Source: Streptomyces sp. CA-210063 (lineage in GTDB: Bacteria; Actinomycetota; Actinomycetes; Streptomycetales; Streptomycetaceae). From it: DNA of 64,000 nt. This document shows, piece after piece, positions 33,363 to 41,760 of this stretch (the stretch's first letter is position 1; the number at the start of each line of letters is the position of its first letter). Location: assembly GCF_024612015.1 (NCBI RefSeq), contig NZ_CP102512.1:8804001-8868000 (forward strand), read 5' to 3'. Under the pieces are notes generated by a model that saw nothing but the letters and a program-made list of their open reading frames with translations, was not told the DNA's origin and ran no database searches. A program made the position numbers and the translations under genes.

Positions 33363-34862
33363 ATGGCGCAGTGGACTTCAGCGGTCGGTGCGGCGCAGCT
33401 CGCGCGGCTGCTCACCTCGCAGCAGGAGCGTCCCGCAGGCCCCGGCACGCGCCGCCCGCCCGCCTACCGCGCGCTCGCCGACGGGATCCGGTTGCTGGTG
33501 CTGGAGGGCAGGGTGCCCGTGGCCGCCCGACTGCCCGCCGAGCGCGAGCTGGCGCTGTCCCTCTCCGTCAGCCGTACGACGGTCGCGGCGGCCTACGAGG
33601 CGTTGCGTACGGAGGGGTTCCTGGAGTCCCGGCGGGGAGCGGGCAGTTGGACCGCCGTACCGGCCGGGAAGCCGCTGCCCGCGCGAGGACTGGAGCCGCT
33701 GCCGCCCGAGGCGCTCGGCTCGATCATCGATCTGGGGTGCGCGGCGCTGCCCGCGCCCGAGCCCTGGCTCACCCGGGCCGTGCAGGGCGCGCTGGAGGAA
33801 CTGCCGCCGTACGCCCACACACACGGCGACTATCCGGCCGGGCTGCCCGCGCTCCGGTCCATGCTCGCCGAGCGCTACACGGCGCGCGGGATCCCGACCA
33901 TGCCCGAGCAGATCATGGTGACCACGGGTGCCATGGGCGCCATGGACGCCATCTGTCACCTCTTCGCGGGGCGCGGTGAGCGGATCGCGGTGGAGTCGCC
34001 GTCGTACGCCAACATCCTGCAGTTGATGCGGGAGGCGGGGGCCCGGCTGGTGCCGGTCGCCATGGCCGACGGGCTCGCCGGCTGGGACATGGACCGGTGG
34101 CGGCAGGTCCTGCGGGACGCGGCGCCGCGGCTCGCGTACGTCGTCGCCGACTTCCACAATCCGACCGGCGCGCTCGCCGACGAGGACCGGCGGCGGGGGC
34201 TCGTCGACGCCGCCCGGGGCGCCGGGACGGTGCTCGTCGCCGACGAGACGATGAGTGAGCTGTATCTCGACGACGAGGTGCGGATGCCGAGGCCTGTGTG
34301 TGCCTTCGACCCGGCGGGGTCCACGGTCATCACGGTCGGGTCGGCCAGCAAGGCGTTCTGGGCGGGCATGCGGATCGGGTGGGTACGGGCGGCGCCGGAT
34401 GTGATCCGGAGTCTTGTCGCGGCGCGGGCGTACGCGGACCTGGGGACGCCTGTGTTGGAGCAGTTGGCCGTGAACTGGCTGATGAGTACGGGGGGTTGGG
34501 CGCAGGCCGTGGGGATCCGGCGGGAGCAGGCGCGGGGGAACCGGGACGCGTTGGTGGCCGCGGTGCGTCGGGAGCTGCCCGACTGGGAGTTCTCGGAGCC
34601 TCGGGGTGGGCTGACGTTGTGGGTCCGTACGGGGGGTCTGTCGGGGTCGCGGCTCGCGGAGATGGGCGAGCGGGTGGGGGTTCGGGTGCCGTCGGGGCCT
34701 CGGTTCGGTGTCGACGGGGCTTTTGAGGGGTATGTCCGGCTGCCGTTCACCGTGGGCGGAGCGGTCGCTGACGAGGCGGCCGTGCGGTTGGCTGCGGCGG
34801 CGCGGTTGGTGCGGGACGGGGTGTCCGGTGGCGGCGAGGGGCCGCGGACGTTTGTGGCGTGA
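33363..34862 (+). CDS. MocR-type GntR/aminotransferase regulator (YczR-like)
   Basis: 499 residues. GntR winged helix at about 35-105 (RALADGIRLLVLEGRVPVAARLPAERELALSLSVSRTTVAAAYEAL), then a fold-type I PLP domain with YPAGLPALRSMLAERY, GRGERIAVESPSYANIL, ADFHNPTGALADEDRR, and the lysine in VGSASKAFWAGMRIG that should bind PLP. It regulates the divergent yczE-like gene by analogy with YczR/YczE. ATG 33363 has GGGAATC just upstream. Full length. Confidence 0.9.
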   Translation: MAQWTSAVGAAQLARLLTSQQERPAGPGTRRPPAYRALADGIRLLVLEGRVPVAARLPAERELALSLSVSRTTVAAAYEALRTEGFLESRRGAGSWTAVPAGKPLPARGLEPLPPEALGSIIDLGCAALPAPEPWLTRAVQGALEELPPYAHTHGDYPAGLPALRSMLAERYTARGIPTMPEQIMVTTGAMGAMDAICHLFAGRGERIAVESPSYANILQLMREAGARLVPVAMADGLAGWDMDRWRQVLRDAAPRLAYVVADFHNPTGALADEDRRRGLVDAARGAGTVLVADETMSELYLDDEVRMPRPVCAFDPAGSTVITVGSASKAFWAGMRIGWVRAAPDVIRSLVAARAYADLGTPVLEQLAVNWLMSTGGWAQAVGIRREQARGNRDALVAAVRRELPDWEFSEPRGGLTLWVRTGGLSGSRLAEMGERVGVRVPSGPRFGVDGAFEGYVRLPFTVGGAVADEAAVRLAAAARLVRDGVSGGGEGPRTFVA

Positions 34863-34937
34863 GTGCGGGGCCGGCCTGTCGGGTGCCCGGCGGCTCGTGC
34901 GGGGCGGGGGCTGGGTGTCGCTCACCGGCGCCGGCCG

Positions 34938-35113
34938 GGTGCCGCTGCGCCCACCCGTGCCGCCCCAGCGGCAGGACTGCCCGCAGTTGTCGGTGGCGGG
35001 GTGCCGCTGGGCCTACCGGTGCTGCCCCTGGCGGTACGACTGCCCGCAGTTGTCGGTGGCGGGGTGCCGCTGGGCCTACCGGTGCTGCCCCTGGCGGTAC
35101 GACTGCCCGCAGT
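34938..35113. repeat. 63-bp tandem repeat, two perfect copies plus partial ones
   Basis: Two identical 63-bp units, 34975-35037 and 35038-35100, start GACTGCCCGCAGTTGTCGG and end CCCCTGGCGGTAC. A truncated third begins at 35101 (GACTGCCCGCAGT), and a diverged half unit lies before the first (34938-34974). Each unit can fold (CCGCTGGGC against GCCCCTGGCGG). It lies between two converging genes. Confidence 0.9.
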
Positions 35114-35161
35114 GGGGACGGGCGGGGAGGGTGGGCGTCGGTCCTCAGGAGGGCTGCCGAC

Positions 35162-36715
35162 TCAGCTCTCGGCCACCGCTGCCTTCGTCGTGAGGGAGTC
35201 CGCCGGTGTCGTGTGGGGCGGGAGGAGGGACAGGACTGCCTGGCGGTGGGGTTCGGGGGTGTTCTCGTCGTGGGGGTCGGGGGTGGCCGGGACCTGGAGG
35301 CGGAGGGAGGGGGTGGGGCCCAGGCGGGCGTAGCCGCGGCCTGGGGGGACGTCCGGCGTGGGGGTGGTGGCGGGCGGGGCACCCAGGACCGATTCGACCT
35401 GGTCGGCTGAGGCGGGGCCCAGGACCACGCGGGCGCGGGTGTGCTGGCGTACCGCGTCCGTGAGGGTGTCGAGCTGGTCGAACTGCTCGGTGACCACCAC
35501 GGTGACGTTGGCCGCGCGGCCGTGGCGGAGGGGGACCTGGAGGAGGGACTGCGGATCGCGTTGGCCGTCGGCCGTGGCGAGGTGGGTGAGCACGCTCGGG
35601 CGGTCGAGGAGGAGCCAGAGGGGGCGGCCGACGTCGTCCGGTGCGGGGTGGCCCGCCTGGCGGGCGCGGTTCGTGGCGATCAGCCGGCGTTCCGTCTCCT
35701 GGGACGCCCACTCCAGGCTCGCGAGGGCACCGGAGAGGCCGCACTCCACGGCCAGGACCCCGTCGCGGCCGGTCAGGCACGCGTACTCGCCGCTGCCGCC
35801 GCCCTCGACGATGACGATGTCGCCGTGCTGGAGGGCCTGGAGGGCGATCGAGCGGAGGAGGGTGGTCGTGCCGCTGCCCGGTTCACCCACGGCCAGCAGG
35901 TGCGGTTCGGTGGAGCGGACGCCGGTGCGCCAGACGACCGGCGGTTCGTCGCGCTGTTCCTCTCCGGAGGAGACGGGCAGGGTGCGCTGGACGTCGGTCG
36001 CGTCGGTGAAGCCGAGGACCGTCTCGCCCGGCGCCGTCACGAACCGCTGGGCGGCGATGTCGGTGCCGAGGGGGGCGAGGACGGTGACGGTGAGTTCGTT
36101 GCCCTCCTCGTCCCAGCTGAAGCGGTACTCGCGGCCGCGGCCCGCCTTGGTGTGCAGCAGGTGCTCGATGCGCGCACGGGCCTCGGCCTCGCCGTCCGTG
36201 AAGTACGCCGGGTAGCGGATCAGCAGGTGGCTGACGCGGCCGGTGCCGTCGAACGCGTAGGTGGGGAAGGCCTTGTCCCATGCGCCGCCGTGCGCATAGA
36301 GGGGCTCGGGGTCCTCGGCGGCCGAGAAGTACGGGACCAAGGCCTCGTAGAGCGAGCGCAGGCGCTGGGTCTGGGACTCGTCCGGGCCGGAGGAGTCCTC
36401 GGCGGCGCCGTCGCGGCCCGCCCAGGCTGCCGCCGCCATCAGGGCGATGGCGGCGAGCAGCGGGCCGTACGGCACCAGGGTGACGACCAGGACGACCGAG
36501 GCCGCCAGGAAGAGCAGTGACCCGCGCCGGTCCTTCGGGGTCTCGGCCCACCTGCGCCGCCCGGCCGCCGCCAGCCGGCGCAGTCCACGCGTGATCGTGA
36601 TCAGCGGGTGGAGGACGTCGGTGGCGCCGTCGGCCGCCGTCCGGGCCAGCTCCCGGCTCCTGGCGAGGTGCGCGGTGCCGCTGCTCAGAATGCGGGGGAG
36701 GGGGGCCCGGACCAC
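35162..36715 (-). CDS. FtsK/TraA-like membrane ATPase with degenerate Walker A
   Basis: 517 residues. Two adjacent membrane helices at about 65-100 (SLLFLAASVVLVVTLVPYGPLLAAIALMAAAAW), then a domain with QTQRLRSLYEALVPYFSAAEDPEPLY and a C-terminal P-loop-like domain: GEPGSGTTTLLRSIALQALQ (about 272-291) and DIVIVEGGG. The Walker A lysine is replaced by Thr (GSGTTT), so ATP hydrolysis may be lost. PLWLLLDRPSVL could be the Walker B. It is similar in layout to Streptomyces conjugation/FtsK proteins but has no other transfer genes near. GTG 36715 follows AGGAGA. Operon with the next small gene. Confidence 0.65.
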   Translation of the reverse strand: MVRAPLPRILSSGTAHLARSRELARTAADGATDVLHPLITITRGLRRLAAAGRRRWAETPKDRRGSLLFLAASVVLVVTLVPYGPLLAAIALMAAAAWAGRDGAAEDSSGPDESQTQRLRSLYEALVPYFSAAEDPEPLYAHGGAWDKAFPTYAFDGTGRVSHLLIRYPAYFTDGEAEARARIEHLLHTKAGRGREYRFSWDEEGNELTVTVLAPLGTDIAAQRFVTAPGETVLGFTDATDVQRTLPVSSGEEQRDEPPVVWRTGVRSTEPHLLAVGEPGSGTTTLLRSIALQALQHGDIVIVEGGGSGEYACLTGRDGVLAVECGLSGALASLEWASQETERRLIATNRARQAGHPAPDDVGRPLWLLLDRPSVLTHLATADGQRDPQSLLQVPLRHGRAANVTVVVTEQFDQLDTLTDAVRQHTRARVVLGPASADQVESVLGAPPATTPTPDVPPGRGYARLGPTPSLRLQVPATPDPHDENTPEPHRQAVLSLLPPHTTPADSLTTKAAVAES

Positions 36716-36754
36716 GGCTGTCTCCTGGAGGTGCGTGCGGATGGGGGGACGGGA

Positions 36755-36949
36755 TCAGAACTTGATCCCACCGAGGAGGCTCGCGAGGCTCTCGCCGCCC
36801 GCCGTGATGCTCGGGGCGATACCCGTACTGGCGAGGTAGAAGCCGAAGAGGGTGACGACGATGCAGTGCGAGGCCTTCAGGCCGTCCTTGCGGAAGAACA
36901 GGAAGACGATGACGCCGAGCAGGACGACGCCTGAGATGTTGAGGATCAT
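36755..36949 (-). CDS. Small membrane protein (64 aa), partner of the FtsK-like gene
   Basis: MILNISGVVLLGVIVFLFFRKDGLKASHCIVVTLFGFYLASTGIAPSITAGGESLASLLGGIKF. Two helices separated by a charged RKDGLK turn, with small residues at the end. A strong GGAGAG precedes the ATG. It lies 39 bases upstream of the FtsK-like gene in the same direction. Streptomyces integrative plasmids have similar two-helix spread proteins (SpdB-like) beside Tra, but I cannot claim homology. Confidence 0.75.
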   Translation of the reverse strand: MILNISGVVLLGVIVFLFFRKDGLKASHCIVVTLFGFYLASTGIAPSITAGGESLASLLGGIKF

Positions 36950-37033
36950 TTTGGCTCTCCTGGTTGATGGGGACAGTCACCATGAGTTCTTCCAAGGTCA
37001 CAGCATGTATCCATACGATAAAAGGTGCAACTG

Positions 37034-37056
37034 GGTGAAATTCCGTCGATTTCACC
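37034..37056. promoter_or_regulatory. Perfect inverted repeat upstream of the FtsK-like operon
   Basis: GGTGAAAT-TCCGTCG-ATTTCACC, unusually AT-rich for this genome. It lies 85 bases before the small membrane-protein ATG, next to TTGCAC (minus strand), so it may be an operator. Confidence 0.4.
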
Positions 37057-37219
37057 TGGGTGGCCGAATCGGCGTTGGGCCGTCCGAGCTGGGCTGTTGC
37101 GCCCGGCGGGACTCGATGTGATCTTTGCCTCGGCTCTGTCCGCGCATGTGCGCGAGGAGCCAGTACCCTGGCGATTCACCCGTTCGGCTCGTGCGCGCAT
37201 GTGAGAGGTGGTCCCGGCG

Positions 37220-37612
37220 ATGAGCGAAGCCCCCGACCCGGAGGTCGTGGAGCTGGCGACCAAGATCTTCGATCTGGCCCGGCGGGGCGAGACCGAGGCG
37301 CTCGTGGCGTACGTCGACGCGGGTGTTCCGGCCGACCTCACCAATGACCGCGGCGACTCGCTCGTGATGCTCGCCGCGTATCACGGCCACGCCGACGCGG
37401 TACGGGCCCTCCTGGCCCGTGGCGGTGAGGCCGACCGTGTCAACGACCGAGGCCAGACTCCCCTCGCCGGGGCGGTTTTCAAGGGCGAGGAGAGCGTCAT
37501 CCGGGTCCTTCTGGACGCCGGGGCCGATCCGCTCACGGGCACTCCGAACGCGGTCGACACCGCCCGGATGTTCGGCAGGACCGAACTGCTCCAACTGTTC
37601 GCAGCACGCTGA
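37220..37612 (+). CDS. Ankyrin-repeat protein
   Basis: 130 residues. Three ankyrin-like repeats: TEALVAYVDAGVPADLTNDRGDSLVMLAAYHGHADAVRALLARGGEADRVNDRGQTPLAGAVFKGEESVIRVLLDAGADPLTGTP, followed by a capping helix. Soluble and short. Ankyrin proteins mediate protein contacts; the partner is unknown. GAGGTGG precedes the ATG by nine bases. Confidence 0.85.
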   Translation: MSEAPDPEVVELATKIFDLARRGETEALVAYVDAGVPADLTNDRGDSLVMLAAYHGHADAVRALLARGGEADRVNDRGQTPLAGAVFKGEESVIRVLLDAGADPLTGTPNAVDTARMFGRTELLQLFAAR

Positions 37613-37914
37613 TCCACATGTTCTGACCAGGTAAAAAACGAAAGACGGGGGAGGCGGTACGGGGCCGCCGGATATTTCGGTCGCGGCAGGAAGAACCGCC
37701 GGGTCATCATGACGTCGTGAATCACGGACATGATGGCTGGGCAGGTGTTGCCGCACCGCGTGGACCGTGACGCGGTCCGCATGGGCCACCGACGAGAGGC
37801 AGAGGAAGATGGTCTACAGCAAGCAAGAGACGGCGGGCGCCCCGACGTGTTGTCACGCGGCCAGGTAGTGCACGATCCCCGGTTGCGTCGACGCTTGATG
37901 TGAGGCTGTTTCCC
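37613..37914. other. Intergenic stretch upstream of the HEAT-like gene
   Basis: About 300 bases with no convincing frame. Two long-range inverted repeats stand out: CATCATG and CATGATG (37706-37733), and GACCGCGTC-type GC arms further right. It contains GTAAAAAACGAAAGACGGG, a slightly A-rich run after the ankyrin stop. Confidence 0.3.
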
Positions 37915-39333
37915 ATGTTCGAACCGGTCATAGCGCCCAGCGGTACGCTGCTCGGTCTGCTGCAGCGGGGCCGCGGCGACGGCACCCTGCACGCGCTCAC
38001 CGCCCCGCGGGCCGAGGCGCTCGCGGCACTGAACCAGTGTGTGCTGAGCGACCCCCGCCACGACTGGCAGGTGGAGAACCGCTCCCTGTACTACGCCCGT
38101 CTCTACCTCGACCTGCACGGCGAGCTGGACGAGATAGAACGGCACCTCTTCGACGCCGAGGACGTGCTGGACACCGACGAGTCACGCACCGGGCTGGCCC
38201 TCGCGGTACTCGGGCACCTCGCCTCGTACGGCAGGCGGGACGCGCTCGCACTGTTGCGCAGGTACGCCGCCGTGGGCACCAGCTGGGCCTGGGCCCTCGA
38301 CGAGCTGGCGCTCAGGGACGACGACGAAGGGCTGCGCGCCCTCGCCGAACCCGTCCTGGCCCGCTTCACCACCGACCCGGAGGGCGAGGCCGAACTGGCC
38401 GCCGCCGTCCGCGACGCCTTCGAACCCCGGCCCTGGCGGTTGTGGGCCGACGATCCCCGCGAAGCGATCGCCACGCGCGTGCGTGCCGCCCAGGAGACGG
38501 GCTGCTTCGACCGCTGGCAGCGCCAGATGCGACCAAGTGGGCCCCGGCCGGGGTGGAGCGTCAAGGCCGTGTTCGAGTGGGCCCAGCAGGGCATCGAACG
38601 CGGAGCCGTCCTCCATGTGCCGGCCGCCCGGTGTCTCACGGCCGTCGCCGGCCCCGAGGACCGGCCCGAGATTCTTCTGGCCGCCCGATCCGGTGACGAC
38701 GGTGCCCGGTGCACCGCCCTTCGCTACCTCGCCGACGGCAACGATCCCGACGCCCTCGACCTGATCGAGGGCGCCGTGACCGACGGAACGACGATGGTCG
38801 TGGAAGCCGCCGTCGCCGCCTTCGAACGGATGCGCAGCATGGCCGCCGTCGACCGGGCGCGCGGCTGGGTCCACCGGCCCGACCCGCTGGGCGCCGCCGC
38901 CGGACGCATGCTCGCCTGTCTCGGCGGAGCCAAGGACAGCGACCTGGTGCTGGGGGCGCTACGGGAGGCCGTACGCGGGGAAGGGCCCGACGCTCCGACC
39001 CTGTGGACGCTCGTCGACGGCACCGGCCGTCTGGGCATCGTCTGCGCCGCGCCCGTGCTGCGCCACATCTACCGCGAGACCGCCTCCTCCCACCTCCGCG
39101 GCCGGGCGGCCCGCGCGCTCGCCGCCACCGACCCCACCTTCCCGGCCGGCTTCGCCGTCGAGTGCCTCTGGGACTGTGAGGAGACCACCCGCGAGATCGC
39201 CGCCCGGTACGCCGAGACGGGTGATGCGCGAGTCGTCGACCAACTTCGCCGACTGGCCGCCGACCCGGCCGAGGAGGCCGAGGTCCAGACAGCCGTACGC
39301 AGCCGAATCGGCCCTGACATGCCCGCAGTGTGA
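37915..39333 (+). CDS. HEAT-repeat-like protein
   Basis: 472 residues of helical repeats: RSLYYARLYLDLHGELDEIERHLFDAED, DESRTGLALAVLGHLASYGRRDALALLRRYAAVGTSWAWAL, PEILLAARSGDDGARCTALRYLADGNDPDALDLIEGAVTDGTTMVVEAAVAAFERM. These have the paired helix pattern of HEAT/PBS lyase repeats. No signal peptide. A scaffold-like function is inferred; no pathway is evident. ATG 37915 is preceded by GTGAGG nine bases upstream; GTG 37900 in frame would overlap that site. Confidence 0.75.
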   Translation: MFEPVIAPSGTLLGLLQRGRGDGTLHALTAPRAEALAALNQCVLSDPRHDWQVENRSLYYARLYLDLHGELDEIERHLFDAEDVLDTDESRTGLALAVLGHLASYGRRDALALLRRYAAVGTSWAWALDELALRDDDEGLRALAEPVLARFTTDPEGEAELAAAVRDAFEPRPWRLWADDPREAIATRVRAAQETGCFDRWQRQMRPSGPRPGWSVKAVFEWAQQGIERGAVLHVPAARCLTAVAGPEDRPEILLAARSGDDGARCTALRYLADGNDPDALDLIEGAVTDGTTMVVEAAVAAFERMRSMAAVDRARGWVHRPDPLGAAAGRMLACLGGAKDSDLVLGALREAVRGEGPDAPTLWTLVDGTGRLGIVCAAPVLRHIYRETASSHLRGRAARALAATDPTFPAGFAVECLWDCEETTREIAARYAETGDARVVDQLRRLAADPAEEAEVQTAVRSRIGPDMPAV

Positions 39334-39472
39334 ACATCGGGTGACTCGGAGATCAGCAGGACGTGGACAGGGCCTGACCTGGGCATGTGCGCAGCGCAAC
39401 GCTCATGGGACGTTCCCCGCCCGGAAAGATCCACGTTGACGCGGCCACGTCCAGCACGACGACAACACGGGT

Positions 39473-40603
39473 ATGCGTGTCGTCATAGTGACCGAGTCCT
39501 TTCCCCCGGATGTGAACGGCGTGGCCCACTGCGCCCTGCAGACCGCGCGACACCTCGTCGCGCGGGGGCACGCCCCCCTCGTCGTGGCCCCGGCCACCGC
39601 CCAGGGCACCGGAGCAGGTGCCGATCTTCAGGCGCCGTGCCCCGTCGTCCGCGTCCCCTCCCTTCCGCTCCCGGGCTATCCCCAGGTCCGTGTCGCCCTC
39701 CCCAGCCGCCGCGTGGCGGCGGCGATCGTCGAGCACCGGGCCGACATCGTCCACCTGGCCAGCCCCTTCGTCCTCGGCGTGCGGGGCATGGCGGCCGCCG
39801 CCCGCCTCGGTGTCCCCGCCGTCGCCATCTACCAGACCGACCTCGCCGGATACGCCCGCACCTACGTGCACGCGGGCGAAGCGGCGGCCTGGCGGCGTAT
39901 CCGCTCCGTGCATGCCGCCGCCGACCGCACCCTCGCCCCGTCCAGCGCGGCCCTGCGCGACCTGGAGGCACACGGCGTGCCCCGGGTCAGCCTGTGGCCG
40001 CGCGGCGTCGACACCGCCCGGTTCCGCCCCGAGCTGCGTGACGAGGCGCTGCGCCGCGAACTGGCGCCGAACGGTGAGCTGATCGTCGGCTACGTCGGCC
40101 GCCTCGCCCCCGAGAAGCAGATCGAACTGCTGGCCGGGGTGTGCGGCCTGGACGGCGTACGCGTCGTCGTCGTGGGCGACGGACCCAGCGAGCCCGGGCT
40201 GCGCGAGGTCCTGCCCGGGGCCGTCTTCCTGGGCCGCCGCACCGGCGACGAACTCGCCCGGATCTTCGCCTCGTTCGACATCTTCGCCCACACCGGCCCC
40301 TTCGAGACCTTCTGCCAGACCGTGCAGGAGGCCATGGCGAGCGGGGTGCCCGTGGTGGCGCCCGCTGCCGGAGGCCCGCTGGACCTCGTCGCCCACGGGC
40401 GCACGGGCCTGCTGGTCCCGCCGCGCGACGCGGCCGCCGTACGCGACGCCGTATGGTCGCTCACCGCCGATCCGGGGCTGCGGATCGCGTACGGGGCCGC
40501 CGGACGAGCCATGGTCGAGGGGCGCACCTGGGCGGCCGTCGGCGATCAGCTCATCGGGCACTACGCCGATGTGCTGGCGGCGCGGACGGTGGTGGCGGCA
40601 TGA
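39473..40603 (+). CDS. GT4 glycosyltransferase (mannosyltransferase MgtA-like)
   Basis: 376 residues, two Rossmann halves. N-half: VTESFPPDVNGVAHCALQTARHL and YQTDLAGYA. C-half: GYVGRLAPEKQIELLAGV, FGPFETFCQTVQEAMASGVPVVAPAAGGPLDLV-like acidic/nucleotide motif (HTGPFETFCQTVQEAMASG) and GRTGLLVPP. The FETFCQTVQEAMA motif is that of GDP-mannose-dependent alpha-mannosyltransferases acting on phosphoinositol or glucuronic-acid lipids. Probably at the inner face of the membrane. Short upstream region; no strong Shine-Dalgarno. Stop overlaps the next ATG. Confidence 0.88.
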   Translation: MRVVIVTESFPPDVNGVAHCALQTARHLVARGHAPLVVAPATAQGTGAGADLQAPCPVVRVPSLPLPGYPQVRVALPSRRVAAAIVEHRADIVHLASPFVLGVRGMAAAARLGVPAVAIYQTDLAGYARTYVHAGEAAAWRRIRSVHAAADRTLAPSSAALRDLEAHGVPRVSLWPRGVDTARFRPELRDEALRRELAPNGELIVGYVGRLAPEKQIELLAGVCGLDGVRVVVVGDGPSEPGLREVLPGAVFLGRRTGDELARIFASFDIFAHTGPFETFCQTVQEAMASGVPVVAPAAGGPLDLVAHGRTGLLVPPRDAAAVRDAVWSLTADPGLRIAYGAAGRAMVEGRTWAAVGDQLIGHYADVLAARTVVAA

Positions 40604-41760
40604 GCGGGACTGCTTCCCAGAGGCTGCGGATCGTACGGCTCGCCAACTTCGTCGCGCCCTCCTCGGGCGGGCTGCGGACCGCGTTGCGGGAGCTGGGCAA
40701 GGGGTTCGAGGCGGCCGGGCACGAGGCCGTGCTCGTCGTGCCCGGTGAGCGGTACACCGACCGTGAGACGGAGCAGGGGCGGGTCATCACCCTGCCCGGG
40801 CCGCTGCTGCCGGGCACCGGCGGCTACCGCGTCCTCATGGACAAGCGGCGGGTGGCCAACCTGCTGGAGTCGCTGGAACCCGACCGGCTGGAGGTCTCCG
40901 ACCGCACCACGCTGCGCTGGACGGGGAAGTGGGCCCGGCGGGCCAGGGTGCGCGCGGTGATGGTCTCCCACGAGACCGCCGACGGGGTGCTGCGGACCTG
41001 GGGCCTCTCCGAGGGGATGGCCCGCCGGACCTCCGACGCCCTCAACGTCCGTACGGCCCACACCTACTCGCGGGTGGTCTGCACGACCGAGTTCGCGGAA
41101 CGGGAGTTCGTACGGATCGGCGCCCGGAACGTCGTACGGGCCCCGCTGGGCGTCGACCTCGTGGGACGCCACCCCGCTCTGCGGGACCCGGGGCTGCGCG
41201 AGCGGCACGCGCGCGTGGACGACGTTCTGCTGGTGATGTGCTCCCGGCTGTCCGTCGAGAAGCGGCCCGGGACCGCCCTCGACGCCCTGGAGGCGCTGGT
41301 GCGGCGAGGACGGCGGGCCGTGCTCGTCGTCGCCGGGGACGGACCGCTGCGCGGCAGGCTCGAACAGCGCGCGAAGGGGCTGCCGGTGACCTTCCTGGGA
41401 CATGTGGGCGACCGCGACATGCTGGGCGCCCTGCAGGCCTCCGCCGATGTGGCCCTGGCCCCCGGGCCCGCTGAAACGTTCGGCCTCGCCGCGCTGGAGG
41501 CCATGGCCTGCGGTACGCCCGTGGTGGCCAGCTCCTCGTCCGCGCTGCCGGAGGTGATCGGGTCGGCCGGGGCGACGGCGGCGGACAACGGGGACGCCTT
41601 CGCGGACGCCGTCGAGCTGCTGCTGGACCGGCCCGAGGACGAGCGCCGGGAGGCGGCACGCGCGCGTGCCGAGTGCTTCGGCTGGCAGACCGCGGTGGAC
41701 GCGTTCCTCGCCGCGCACGACGCGACCGTCGGGCGCCCGGTGCGGGAGGGCGTCGGATGA
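40600..41760 (+). CDS. GT4 glycosyltransferase, second of the pair
   Basis: 386 residues. GGLRTALRELGKGFEAAGHEAVLVVPGERY, SRLSVEKRPGTALDALEALV, FLGHVGDRDMLGALQASADVALAPGPAETFGLAALEAMACGTPVVASSSSALPEV: the ETFGLAALEAMACG motif is the nucleotide-sugar site. It overlaps its neighbours at both ends (ATGA), so the three proteins are made in similar amounts. Likely acts one step after or before the first GT4 on the same glycolipid (inference). Confidence 0.88.
   Translation: MSGTASQRLRIVRLANFVAPSSGGLRTALRELGKGFEAAGHEAVLVVPGERYTDRETEQGRVITLPGPLLPGTGGYRVLMDKRRVANLLESLEPDRLEVSDRTTLRWTGKWARRARVRAVMVSHETADGVLRTWGLSEGMARRTSDALNVRTAHTYSRVVCTTEFAEREFVRIGARNVVRAPLGVDLVGRHPALRDPGLRERHARVDDVLLVMCSRLSVEKRPGTALDALEALVRRGRRAVLVVAGDGPLRGRLEQRAKGLPVTFLGHVGDRDMLGALQASADVALAPGPAETFGLAALEAMACGTPVVASSSSALPEVIGSAGATAADNGDAFADAVELLLDRPEDERREAARARAECFGWQTAVDAFLAAHDATVGRPVREGVG

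Noticed and set aside
34863..35333. Protein with 21-residue repeats encoded by the 63-bp tandem array
   Set aside because: No ribosome site or plausible start, and the frame runs into the coding region of the opposite-strand ATPase gene.
35162..36949. Integrative conjugative element (Tra/Spd)
   Set aside because: No integrase, excisionase, att duplication, replication gene or kor/kil genes; flanks are ordinary core genes.
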